This document shows, in pieces, positions 50,558 to 60,740 of a stretch of DNA of 64,000 nt; the stretch's first letter is position 1, and the number at the start of each line of letters is the position of its first letter. The notes under the pieces were generated by a model. That model made no database searches, was not told where the DNA came from, and saw only the letters and a program-made list of their open reading frames with translations. Location of the stretch: assembly GCA_949752795.1 (NCBI GenBank), contig OX457074.1, forward strand, positions 6,895,527 to 6,959,526, in the 5' to 3' direction. This DNA is from Hyperoodon ampullatus (taxonomy: Eukaryota > Chordata > Mammalia > Artiodactyla > Ziphiidae). The translations under genes were made by a program, and so were the position numbers.

Positions 50558-51735
50558 ATAACTAGCTCTAGGGAAGGATCTTGAGAAGACACTGCCAGGA
50601 GTGAGCCAAGTCTGGGCTGCTCTACACACAGGAATTCTATACTCTCCTCCCCTCCCCTCCAGCTCTCAGCTTGGTGGCCTGGCCTTGAGCACCTAGTTCT
50701 TTTCCCAGTCCGTCTCCCTCCTAACTACCAGCTCTCCGCAGCCTGGTGCTGCCCTCTTCTGGGACCCTAATTTCCTGGGCTTTGAGAAATGGGCTGCCCC
50801 TGGAGCACCATGCCCAGTGGAGGCATGGCGTGAGGCTCACCTCTCCTTTGGATCTCGGATTTCTCACATTGCCCTCCCTTCTTATCCTGAAAATGGTCCT
50901 GCTGTCCTCGGAGAACCCCAGTAAGATGGGATTCTTGTGCTGTGTTTCTCACGCTGCTAATGGACATTCTCTTTTCACCCATTTCCACCTTCTACTATTT
51001 CCTGCTCTCTTTCAAAGCCATAGCCATGTGCTCCTGGGTGCAGATGCATCAACAGTAAGTGACCCCCGCCCCCGCTCCCCAAGGGCTCTGCCTGGCTCCA
51101 GCCTTCCTTATTGGGACCTTTTGCAGATACAGCCTGTGCTAGACCCTCATCCAGGGTCACGGCTCACTCTGCCCTCTCTCCCCCGACACTGCCCCAGATG
51201 CTCCCCAAAGCTGCTTTCACATCCTTCCAGTCTGGGGTCTCCCATGTGAGCAAGGGGCCTCTTCAAGATTCACTCTTCCCTTTCACGGTAATTTTGGCTT
51301 TGAAGCCGCCAGGGATCTGGATGAGAAAGAAGAGCTCAGTGAGCAGGAATGACAGCAGCTGGGTGTGAGTGTTCCGGAGAAGTGCGGGGAAGGCAGCTTG
51401 CCCAAGGGGGGCCCAATCATGGAAACGACAGCAAGTTCCTCTAAGATCCCCGACTTGGATCCCCAGGACGTGCATCACCGCCCTCTGCATTTCCACCCAG
51501 CATATGCCTAAACTGGGGCTGTCCATGGGGCAGGCTGCCTCCCCCTCCCGTCTTAACAGCCGTAAGACTCGGAGGGGTGCTACTTGAGGGGAGGTGTTCT
51601 CAATTTAGAAATATCCCAGCCCGTATGGGGCCGAGAGAGAATGCGAAAGAGAAAGTTCGGAGAGAGAAAGGAATCGGGGCGGGGGCGGGGAGAGGAGGGG
51701 CGGCGCGGCCTCCCGGGCACAGCCCCGCGCCCCGC

Positions 51736-52437
51736 TCAGTCGCTGTCGCTCTTGTCCACCAGCACGGCGTCCGACTCCTCGGTGATCTCCAGCAGCGTGT
51801 GCACGTCGGGGCTGCTCCCGCGCAGCAGGTCGGCCGCCTCGCCGCGCTCCGCGCCGCCCTCCTCTTCGTCGGCGCCTACCTCCACCATCTCGGTGGCCTT
51901 CAGCACCTCTACCTCGCCCTCGCGGATCTTCTTGACGTGGAAGGTGAATGGCGGCACCCTGTAGACCGCCGTCTTGGAGCGCGCGTAGACCACGTGATCG
52001 GGAGTGAAGGACTTCCGCAGCTTGTCTCGCGAGGTCTTAAGCTTCTCCCGCCGTTCGGCGGGGACGAGGCGCGTGCCCAGCTTGTTCATGCGCTTCTCCA
52101 GAGTGTGCCGCGTCTTCTCCAGGTTCTCCTTGGTCTTGAGGCGGGTCCTCTCCAGGTTCTCGCGGGTGCGCACCTTGGTCTTCTCCATCTTCTCCTTGGA
52201 GAAGGCCTTCTTGAAGTCGTCCACGCGCCGCAGGCCGCTGCGCTTGATGCGCTCGGCGCGCGACTCCTCGATGACCTCCTCCACCTCCACCGCCTCGTCC
52301 GACGACAGCTCGAGCACCGCCGCGTCCTCCTCAGGCCGCTCGCCCTCGGCCAGCTCGTCGCCTTCCTTCTCGGGCAGCGCCTCCGACTCTTTCAGCGACT
52401 TGCCGATGCTCACTTTGGCCGGCAGTTTCACTTCATC
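51736..52437 (-). CDS. CAVIN1: CAVIN1 coding exon 2 (residues 158-390)
   Basis: This exon encodes the C-terminal 233 residues of cavin-1, the main coat protein that stabilises caveolae at the plasma membrane, also described as a Pol I transcript release factor (PTRF). It begins after acceptor ctag|GAT with DEVKLPAKVSIGKSLKESEA. It carries acidic and serine-rich disordered segments (178-215), then a basic helical region (HR2, about 217-297) with 11-residue repeats (KTKVRTRENLE, RTRLKTKENLE, KTRHTLEKRMN). The conserved SFTPDHVVYARSKTAVYR and PPFTFHVKK follow, and the acidic tail ends DAVLVDKSDSD. Phase 0 entry and total length of 390 aa match the mammalian protein. The exon is GC-rich with many CpGs. 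Confidence 0.98.
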   Translation of the reverse strand, partial: DEVKLPAKVSIGKSLKESEALPEKEGDELAEGERPEEDAAVLELSSDEAVEVEEVIEESRAERIKRSGLRRVDDFKKAFSKEKMEKTKVRTRENLERTRLKTKENLEKTRHTLEKRMNKLGTRLVPAERREKLKTSRDKLRKSFTPDHVVYARSKTAVYRVPPFTFHVKKIREGEVEVLKATEMVEVGADEEEGGAERGEAADLLRGSSPDVHTLLEITEESDAVLVDKSDSD

Positions 52438-53477
52438 CTAAAGGGAGATCAGAGCGAACAGATGAGGGGGCAGAGCCGGAGAACTGGGCGGGGACTTGGG
52501 GGGACGCTGGGCGAACCCGGGGCTGGGCGGTGGCACCCGTGATCCTGCGGAGTGCGTGGTACCCGTGAAATCGGCGTGGATTTGCTCGCCGTTGTATCCC
52601 CAGCGCCTGGCACAGAGCTGGACACCTCGTGGGCGCTCAAGAAATATGTATTGAATGAATAGTAACTATACAGACAGGGCGAGGAGGGAACCGAGCTTCG
52701 GATCGGAGTCTGGCCTATGTTTTCGCACTTCAGTTAAGTATCTCTGCGGCCCTCCAACCGTCTCCTTGAGCCCTGCGACCACCCATTTTAAACCAGTCCT
52801 TACCCTTTGCGTCCCAGGGACCACAACTTAACTTTGGAAATGGGCAGAGCGCCCTCTGGTGCACTGAGCCCCACACTGCCCAAGCCAAGCCAAAAACCAA
52901 AGGGCAGAGTCTGTTTAGGTTGAGGGGTGCGGGTAGGGGGATGAGCTCACAGCCAATCTCAGGCGGCCCCCAAGTAGGGTAACTTGAAGGCAAGTTTACC
53001 ATAAAGGGAGTCCGCTTCCCAGACTTCGTATCATTTCAGAAGAACCAGTATTAGGGAAGCAGAGCTGTGGCCCTATCTCCCTCCCCCGCCTCATACTGTT
53101 TGGCTCCACCAGTGGACATTCTCCACCCTCGTGTAGAAATTGAGGAAAGAGGAGGAAGCTGGCTGGGAGCCAAGGACATGTTTTCTTCCCAACCTGGACG
53201 TTTTTTCTGGTTCTGACGTCCCTGCCTTGGAATGGAAGGGAGAAATTGCTTTTCCATTCTTGCTCTTTTCCCCCCAAACAGGAGCTCAAGGGACCAGGAG
53301 TAGGAAGGCAAGAGATCCTGGAGCTCAGAGCCAGTTCTTCCCTCTTCCCCTGGGAACACCTAGCACCAGCACCGTTTTCCATTCCGGGAAGATTTTCCAA
53401 GATCCTGACTCTGGACCAACATTTCAGAATCTCAAGACCACCTCTCACCAGAAGGTAGGGGAGACTGAGCACAGACA

Positions 53478-53583
53478 GGAAAAGGGGACATAACCCAGAA
53501 TGTAAACAGGCTCTCCTCTTTGGCCCAGATTGGAAAAGGGGACATAACCCAGAATGTAAACAGGCTCTCCTCTTTGGCCCAGA
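53478..53583. repeat. 54-bp tandem duplication (two copies)
   Basis: A 52-base unit starting ggaaaaggggacataaccca and ending ctctttggcccaga occurs at 53478-53529 and again, identical, at 53532-53583, separated by two bases. Absence of divergence suggests recent origin or an assembly artefact. Confidence 0.95.
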
Positions 53584-54010
53584 CTCTCTTTAGGGACTTC
53601 CTACAAAGGCATGATAGGCAGTAGTTTTTCTAAAGGGTTTTCTGAAGATTGTTTCGCAGAATTGTAAGAAAACCCCATCTGAAAACAATGAGGCAACACG
53701 AGCTGACCCGTCCCACGAACACACACACACACGCACACACATACACGTATACGTTGACTCCTTGGTATCTCTGTACCACCTGCTACAGAAATTCCTTCCC
53801 CAGCCCCCAACCTCTTTCCTCTTCCCTCCCATCCACATCCCCACAGAGTTTCCTGGTTTACATTGAAAACTAGGAACACCTCCTCCCAACTTCCTTCCCT
53901 CCCTGTCAATATTATTAGCAAGGACAAAGAGGGAATGCTGGCTCCACCTCTTCTCCCAAACTGGGCACCGGCTCTGCTGGGCACCAAGCCACCTCAAGCT
54001 CTCGTTCCTC

Positions 54011-54068
54011 AACTACATCTCCCAGCAGGCAAGGTGACCAGGGCTCAGGGCATGCTGGGACTTGTAGT
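54011..54068. promoter_or_regulatory. Paired ZNF143/SBS-like motifs in opposite orientation
   Basis: AACTACATCTCCCAGCAGGC at 54011-54030 and its counterpart ACTACAAGTCCCAGCATGC (reverse complement of 54050-54068) both fit the SBS consensus ACTACAnnTCCCAGC. ZNF143 and THAP11 bind such sites, usually at promoters or chromatin-loop anchors. The pair lies in the CAVIN1 intron 1.6 kb upstream of exon 2. Confidence 0.65.
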
Positions 54069-54807
54069 CTCCACCTGCCACAGCTGGCTGGGTACTATCA
54101 TGGGCATCCTGCGGCAGTCCGTCCATCCTCTGCTTCTTATCACTCATGGAGGCATTGAAGGGGTGTTTTCCTTGCTCTGAGTGTAGGAGGGTCCCAATCT
54201 CTCTTAGCAGTCCCTCTGATTCCCAGTTGTACCCTTTGGGTCTCCCTTTTGCAATCACTTCTCCCTGCCTGCTACCCGAGCGCCCTCTCTTACACACCAT
54301 TTTAGGACTCTCTATCATCTAAACTCCCGGCTACTTCTTCATCTATCTCCACCCAGAATTTACCGGCAGCCCTAGTAGCAAAAAGTGTCAGCTCTGATCT
54401 CTCCTTCACAGCTTCCTAGTCTAAAAACCCACCCACGCTCCCCGACGTTTGAAGGAGAATGCCTCCTTTTACTAAGCTCAGACTCTGTGGATGAATTAAG
54501 GGAAGGATTAAGCGTGATGGGTGGGAAATCGTCAGGAAACAGTCCCTGCTGCTGGAAAACAGACCCGCATTGTCTCCCGGCCCCACCCCAGCACCCGTGA
54601 TTCTCCCTTCTGCTCCACTCCAGCCCGTAAAGGCTGAGCTGGCTGGTTTTCCTGGCCTCTGGCTTCCTAGATAAAGGTCTTTGCCAGCTGAGTTTGAACG
54701 TGAACAAGGCTGGGGAGAGAGTTCCAGACTTCTTGTAGCCAATCGTGTCTTCCTGGTGCCTGATGAAAGGTCTCAAATACAACATCAGGGAGCAGTCCCA
54801 GTGAGGG

Positions 54808-54816
54808 GAGGTTTAT
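54808..54816 (-). terminator. Possible minus-strand polyadenylation signal
   Basis: 'ggaataaacctcc' on the minus strand, similar in context to the CAVIN1 distal signal (aataaacctgc). No exon is tied to it, so it may be coincidental. Confidence 0.2.
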
Positions 54817-55294
54817 TCCTGGATCTGGGGTTGTCTCCCCCCAGTCCAGAAAGGTACTTGGACGCCATTCATTGTAGGCTTCCTCCAGAGTGATGGCTTA
54901 TACCAGAGGAGCTGCCTTCTTGGTGGAAGGTCAGGGGATGGGGGAAGAAACTGTTTTGACCTACGTCCTGGATAATAACCAGTGGATTGGCGCTGGAGAG
55001 GATATACCACCATGACTTTAGCTTTTTGCCTCCATTAATGGATTTTGTCTTTTCTCCCCGTTTCCAAGCCAGGTTTTCCCTATGACTCACAGCTTTGGAG
55101 TGCTGTCTTGGGCCCACCCAGTTGGCCTGTTGCTACAACAACCAGCAACACAATTCCAAAGCACCTCCCCCAACCCTGGGCACAGAGGCTGGGCACCCCT
55201 GTGCCACCCCTACTTCCCTGGTAGAGCTCCTAAGCTAAAGGAGGGGCCTCAGGGTGGCAAGGAGAGAGAGCTCTGTTTGTTCTGTTTCTACATT

Positions 55295-55300
55295 TTTATT
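55295..55300 (-). terminator. Possible polyadenylation signal for intronic transcript
   Basis: AATAAA within 'tttaataaaaatgtag' on the minus strand. It is the first canonical AATAAA I found downstream (about 1.5 kb) of the stop codon of the exon-like segment at 56792-57001. An ATTAAA variant occurs earlier at 55551-55556. Confidence 0.4.
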
Positions 55301-55877
55301 AAACAAAACCACCAGTCCCAAAAGGCTTGGTTTCCAGAGTTACCTTTAATGACCAGGTCTGAACAAAAGCATGCACAGCTTCCCCTGTCCCCCACCAAGC
55401 ACACACAGCTCCCCAACCCAGGAAAGCGCCAGTCCAGGATGAATTTTAGAGGAGCCCCAGGATGGCTCCCAGCCCCTTCCTCTCCACTCCCCAACTCTGC
55501 TATATAAACTTAAGATCCTCTGGCTTAGGAAGATTTTTATATTATTATAATTTAATTGAGCACCTACTATTTGCCTGGTCCTTGGCCAGGCACTTCACAT
55601 TTGTCAGGGAGAAGGGACAGGTGTCATATGGCTCTGGGTAGAGCCTCCCTTGACTTAGTTCTGTCCCCAACCACTGCCTGCGAATGGCCAGAGAAGACAT
55701 TGCAGAGGTCATTCAGAGACCCAGGATCTGGATCTGCTCAGAGACCATGTTAGAGGAGGGTGCACATGGGGAGACGTGAAAGAGAGGGCAGTCTTAAAAA
55801 CTCAGGACCTCCACTTCAGGTTGCCAGGACAAGGGGGTGAAAGACACTAAAGGTAGAAGGGGCCTCCTTTTCTGCTA

Positions 55878-56185
55878 TAGCATGATTCTCAACAGGGGGC
55901 ATGTTGCCCCCAAGTGGGTGGAAATTGGTTCTTGCAGGGGAGGGCACAAATCTTAGATATTGCAATAGTTGGTGGGGCTCCAAAGAGTCCTGATATATAG
56001 TATATCTGTAGTGTTAAAATTTCATGGGAAATAGATAAGTAATAGGAACCTGTTGTATAAAATAAATAAAATACAAATAAAAAAAATTTCATGGGGGAGA
56101 GGACAATCAGGGGAAAAAAATGTCTAAAAGGACTCCTTAGGAGACTGATATTAAACAAACATAAAAAAGGTTGAGAAACACTGTG
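55878..56185. repeat. hAT-Charlie-like DNA-transposon relic
   Basis: 'gattctcaacagggggcatg' on the left and 'ggttgagaaacactgtg' on the right are inverted terminal-like ends of a MER20/Charlie-type element. An A-rich patch (56055-56085) lies inside. Confidence 0.6.
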
Positions 56186-56791
56186 CCATAGGGAGGCCAG
56201 AGCCGATGAAAATGTACCCCATTCTGGCCTCTCTGAGTTGGCAGCTTTTGGGTGCCCCACCCAAGGCAGGATCTGGCAAACATAAGGGATCTCTTTGCAA
56301 AACATTTTCTAAAAACAACTGGAAAAAAATAAGTGTCAGTGTTTTCCCGAACTGTAGAGAGGGGGTGGAGAGGGCACAGAACAGACCCCAGGCCTGGGCT
56401 TCATGAGGGCCCTCTCCAAAGAGGCTTTGAGCCAAACTGGTCTGTCCCTGAGGACGAGGCAGATGGGGAGGGGAGGGGGAATCAGAAGTGTGGGCAGTTG
56501 CAGGCTATCTCATGCAGGCAGCAGTGGGTGCAGCTCAGGTGTGGTGCCTGGAGCATCTACTGTTAAGACAGAAACCAAGACGTAGGGGATGGCCCTTCCC
56601 ATCACCTCCCACCCCATCGCCTGAACTCCCCATAATGAGAGAGTGTTTTCACAATACCCGTCACCCAGTCACAAGGGGCAGTGGCTTGGAAGAGACCAGC
56701 CACCCCGGACTGGCCACTGCTAAGCAGTGAGCTGGTGGTGGACCGGGTGCGTGACACCCCATGCCCACAGCCCCATGTGACCCAGGAGACC

Positions 56792-57001
56792 CTAAGTACT
56801 CCCACCGGCTGTTGGCTCCTCTGGGGTGGGCAGAGGCCCAGGCTCTGGGTAATAGGGCAGGGTCCTAGGTGTCTGGTCAAAGGGTGGGAGCTCAGGCACT
56901 GTCTCAGGCTTCAGGTCAAAAGGCTCAGTCTCAGGCAGAAGGTCAAAAGGCACGATCTTGGATGTGGCCAGGTCTGAGGGTACATTCAGCTTCTTCTTGG
57001 G
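56792..57001 (-). CDS. Candidate terminal coding exon, PFDL-repeat protein (unrecognised)
   Basis: A strong acceptor (ccccttttcctcatcttag|CCC) opens a 69-codon frame ending in TAG at 56792-56794. It starts PKKKLNVPSDLATSKIVPFD and contains a 9-residue repeat, VPFDLLPET then EPFDLKPET, with a third PFD a little later. It ends in a proline-rich tail (YYPEPGPLPTPEEPTAGG). The underlying 27-bp DNA repeat keeps frame. Entry is phase 0, so it can follow either the 28-codon segment at 60442-60525 or CAVIN1 exon 1. No signal peptide or membrane segment is visible. I do not recognise the family. Other frames over this stretch are also open, so openness alone is weak evidence. Alternative explanation: chance open frame in GC-rich intron. 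Confidence 0.4.
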   Translation of the reverse strand, partial: PKKKLNVPSDLATSKIVPFDLLPETEPFDLKPETVPELPPFDQTPRTLPYYPEPGPLPTPEEPTAGGST

Positions 57002-57682
57002 CTAAGATGAGGAAAAGGGGTTTAAGTGGGGCTTGGGGTGGGTGTGGACGGAGTTGGGAGGAGGGAGCCTTGGTTGGCATGCAGAGTTGGGGCTGGTGAG
57101 TAGAGGGGAGGGGAGCACACAAGGATTAGGATGGAAAGACCACAGTTTAAATGCTTCAACAAGAGGGCCCCAGGGCCGCAAGGGGAGGGACAAACGCAGG
57201 CGCATGAATTAATAACCACAATTTAATCAGAACCACCTCCCTGCCTCCCTCTAGAGACTTCCCCAGTCCCATCCTTGGCCTCCGACCTTCTACCCCGACC
57301 CTGCTCTGGTCGTGGGATGATGCTGTTGGAGGTTGCAGTGATGGGGGAAAGAAGCTGCTGGGGGCGGGGAAGGAGTTTTCTAAGAGGCCACTTGTTAGAC
57401 TCCAACTGGGGAGTCTCCAAGGAGTAAAAGAGAAGGCAAACAACTTCACTGTCTTGAGTCAGATGCTGCTGACCCGTTATTCCCCAGGGCAGGGTGGGCA
57501 CGGGTGCCGCCCCGGATAAGGAGAGGGAGAGGCATGGAAGAGGGACATCCTGGCTATTTCCCTTTGGCCACATCCCCACCTCCTGCCTCCCTTGCCACCC
57601 ATCCCCCCACCCACTTATAGGCCATCAGACACCCAGATGCACAGAGAAATCAGGATCAAAGACAAAGCTATTGATATTTTTG

Positions 57683-57800
57683 GGAATCCCCTGGGGGTCC
57701 AGTACTTAGGGCTCTGCACTTCCATTGCAGGGGGCATGGGTTCGATCCCTGGTTGGGGAATTAAGGTCCTGCATGCTGCGCGGTACGGCCAAAAAAGCCC
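57683..57800 (+). mobile_element. CHR SINE (short form)
   Basis: 'gggaatcccctgggggtcca' through 'gggttcgatccctggttggg' to a short A-rich tail. It is the only CHR in the CAVIN1 intron. Confidence 0.9.
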
Positions 57801-58246
57801 CCCAAAACCAAGCTCTTTTTACAACCAGTGGGCCTATGTCCTGAGGCACCCAGCAGCGGCTCCCAACTCTCCCTCCTGAGTGGCTGAGCTGCCACTCTTG
57901 CTTTGGACAATCAGGAGAAGTCAGGGGAGAGGGATATTTAGGGGCACTCCCAGACTCCAGCGACAGCAGTGTTGAGTAAGGCGTGCAGCCACGAATACCC
58001 AAAGCAGCAGGTGCCCACCTTCCCTGTAGGGTACAGGGAGAAGGGGTGAGTGGCAGGGAGGCTGAGGAGAAAGGAGCCAGTGTGGTCCTCTCTTAGCCAG
58101 GGGACACCCCTGCTGGCCAGGGAGCTCCACCCCTTATACCCTGCACCCCTCTCCTCCACTGCCATCGGTGACCACACATTGCCTCTGCTTCAGCACTGCG
58201 AGGCTGAGCAGCTAATGGCCACCAGCCTTAGCCACTCAGCTAACAC

Positions 58247-58296
58247 TGTGCGCGCGCACGCGCACGCACACACACACACACACACACACGCGCGCA
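58247..58296. repeat. Alternating (CG)/(CA) tract, Z-DNA prone
   Basis: Fifty bases of strict purine-pyrimidine alternation: a CG-rich left end (gcgcgcacgcgcacgc), a central (CA)n and a CG-rich right end (cgcgcgca). Confidence 0.92.
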
Positions 58297-60441
58297 GCAG
58301 CCCCAGTGCCAGGACTGTGCAACTATCTCCCTCAGAGAATGAAGGAGCCAGAACTAGCTTAGGGCTAGCCTCCTCCCTGATTTCTTCTGCACAGCCCGGG
58401 AACAGAAGGGGGAGGCCGGGAGCAGAAAGTGTAGCAGGAGAAGGGGTACACCTGGGCTCTTGCCCCAGCTTTGACCCCCAGTCACTTGAATGACAGTAGG
58501 CAAGTGACTTCCCCTCTCTGGGCCTCAGCTTCGTCCACTACAAAATAAAAGAGCTGAAGTTGATTATCTCCAAGGCATCTTCCAGCTCAAAAAGTCTACA
58601 GTGACTGAATGATGAAATATTCACAATGGTACGGTTCAAAGTAATAGAACAAACCACCACTCATCTCTACAGTTGGTTGCCTAGCAACAATATTCCCTTT
58701 CCCTATCAGTTGCCCACTCTGTGCCATCTCCTCCCTTTTTGATTTTGACCTTTACAATAGTCAGACTTTATTTGCTTCAAAAAAAAAAATCAGAGGGAAG
58801 AATATGATTTCCTTTGGTCTTAGGAATACGTCTAAGAATATGCTCCCATGCTCCCTGCTTTGGATCCAGTGACCAGGAAAAACAACCCAAAGCTAGCTCT
58901 TTGGAGGAAGGGTATGGTAAACACTCTCTCCACTAGGCCACTGGGGTAGGGGGTGAGAGGGACCAGAGCCCCAAGTTGGGAAGAATTTTGGACAAAAGCG
59001 TGGGGTTCTTCTGGAACCAGATAGCCCTGATTTGCTTTGAGTCCAGGAAGGAGCTATAGGTTGGGTTAGGATTTGAGGAAGAGAAGCCAGCAGGCCCTCA
59101 TTCCAGTCCTGGTATCCTCCCCTTTAATGCCCATGAGCCACCTAAGCCCTTAAATGCTTCCTGGTCCTGTCCTCAAGCACTTGGAGCAGGTCTGATGGGT
59201 CCATGGGTAGGACCCACGCCTCATCAAAACTACTTCGGAAAATATTTAGCCTCCCTTTCTGGATTCTAGAAGAACTCTAACAATATCCAAATTAGTCGTC
59301 GTCTGGGAGAATTGGCTCCTTAATGAGCACAGCTCCTCCTATTGCACGGTGCCCACAGCCGGCCTGATCTTCCCAGCAGTTCTCAGTCCACTACCCCTAG
59401 CTACTAGTAGAATTCACTTCTCTCGTTCACTAGCTGTTGCCTAATGAGGTGTCGCCTGACAGGATGGGATGCCAACTGCTAGTTTTCGTTTGGGAGACAG
59501 GAAGGGAAATGCCAAAGAAGGACAGTACTGACTCAGAAGTGGGTTCAAGGTGAGGGCGCTGATAACCTGTGATGGGAAGGGCTGGATTTCGTGTGTGTGT
59601 ATGTGTGTGTGCGTGTGTCTGTGTAGGGAGGTGTCAAATGCAAACATACCCCGTGAAATCATTATGTCTAGCAGTTCCCTGAATCTGGGTGGGGTCACAC
59701 AAGGGATTCCCTCCTTTATCCCCCAGGAAGAAGGTGTGGGAGGCCAGATGGCTGTGATCCACACAGCTGAGGCCTTCCCACCCTTTCATGCTCCCTCCAC
59801 CTCACCCCCCCCCCCCGTGCCACATCACCACCTCCCACATCTGCAGTGGGGAATGCCGTCCCACCTCCCCTGCTCCCACGCTGGAAAACTCACATCATCC
59901 CAGGAGGCCTTTTTCCAGATCTCTCTGCCTGGCCACCCAAACATCCTACCCCCTCAGCCTGAGTTTATGGTAAATGTTGCCGCCCCCGATCTTCCCTATT
60001 AGGTCTGCCAAGGCCCAGAGCTATTTTTACCTCATTCTCTTCCCAGGCCTGCAGACCTCAGGGAGGAGCAGCCTCCAACTTCCTCCGGCAGCTGAGTACG
60101 CCAGCCCCTCGCCCCCACCTGGAACATCTGCTCTGCAACTCAGGGAAGATTCCCTGTTGCTGGAATCTCTTCCTTACCTCTGAGCTCCTCTGTGGGTTGG
60201 GACCACTTTAGGTATTAGTTATTTCTCCTGTGGTTTGGGGGCTCAGGGTCCCCAGCTTGAGCCATTCCTTCTCCCTCAACTCTCTGTCCCCCACTGGCCT
60301 TGATACAGTCAAAGCCACCCTGTGATTAGACACCCTCCCCACGGCAGATACACAATCTACAGACACACAATCTGTGCCAACTGCCGAGAGGCAGTAACAG
60401 AGACACGCCATTGGCCTCTGCACAGAAGTCTCTCTCCATAC

Positions 60442-60525
60442 CTGTCCTCTCAGAATCTCCATCTCTGACCTAAGGAGGTTGACCTCCAGGCTGAGAATTT
60501 TCCCAGGTTCTGCGGTCTGGGACAT
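60442..60525 (-). CDS. Candidate first coding exon of a nested small gene
   Basis: The exon-like unit spans 60442-60585. A polypyrimidine acceptor (ctctgtcttttctccag|AGCC) is followed by 60 non-coding bases, then ATG and 28 codons (MSQTAEPGKILSLEVN through EMEILRGQ), and a consensus donor (GGACAG|gtatgg). The peptide is amphipathic and coiled-coil-like (LSLEVNLLRSEMEIL). It ends in phase 0, which matches the phase-0 acceptor at 57001; joined directly, they would give 97 residues. Two upstream ATGs are immediately closed by stops. Tiny phase-neutral exons (for example 60031-60048) could lie between. No homologue is recognised. It lies in the CAVIN1 intron on the same strand. Confidence 0.38.
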
Positions 60526-60585
60526 TTCAAGTGAGAAGGGTCACCCATCCAAGCCCTACATGGCTCCTTTCTACCACACCAGGCT
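60526..60585 (-). other. Candidate 5' UTR part of the nested small gene
   Basis: Sixty bases between the acceptor (ctccag|AGCC) and the ATG. If real, a further upstream non-coding exon must exist. I could not identify it. Confidence 0.3.
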
Positions 60586-60684
60586 CTGGAGAAAAGACAG
60601 AGCTGGCTTGCTTCCCCACACCCCTGCCCCGTTCTCCTTGCTTTCATGTACCCCAGCACTAGGCAGTTCTCTTTAAAAGTCACA

Positions 60685-60685
<1 letters not shown>

Positions 60686-60735
<50 letters not shown>
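60686..60735. repeat. (AC)25 microsatellite
   Basis: Fifty-base AC run followed by 'tacaca', about 100 bp upstream of the candidate exon at 60585. Confidence 0.95.

Positions 60736-60740
<5 letters not shown>

Larger units (their letters stand above)
49985..51735 (-). other. CAVIN1: CAVIN1 3' UTR
   Basis: It runs from the stop codon to a consensus AATAAA (minus strand, 50002-50007). GT-rich sequence (tctgtgttgg) lies just beyond, so cleavage near 49985 is likely. A second AATAAA at 50552-50557 could give a shorter form. An A-run at 50190-50207 and unique sequence fill the rest. No coding potential is visible. Confidence 0.75.

Noticed and set aside
49796..50584. A 262-codon plus-strand open frame
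   Set aside because: It lies over the CAVIN1 3' UTR, includes a poly-lysine run from an A-tract, and has no recognisable domain or start context.
51577..52542. A 321-codon plus-strand open frame opposite CAVIN1 exon 2
   Set aside because: It is the shadow of the conserved CAVIN1 exon on the minus strand. Its leucine/histidine-rich sequence is the antisense of the charged cavin repeats.
54372..54785. A 137-codon minus-strand frame in the CAVIN1 intron
   Set aside because: No domain, no matching splice phases, and overlapping frames of similar length exist on both strands.
59974..60183. Plus-strand frame after a good acceptor (tctcttcccag|GCCTGC) ending in a stop at 60183
   Set aside because: There is no upstream partner exon on this strand. 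The peptide is low-complexity and serine/proline-rich, and the splice-like signal is probably chance. The opposite strand also offers tiny phase-neutral exon candidates here.
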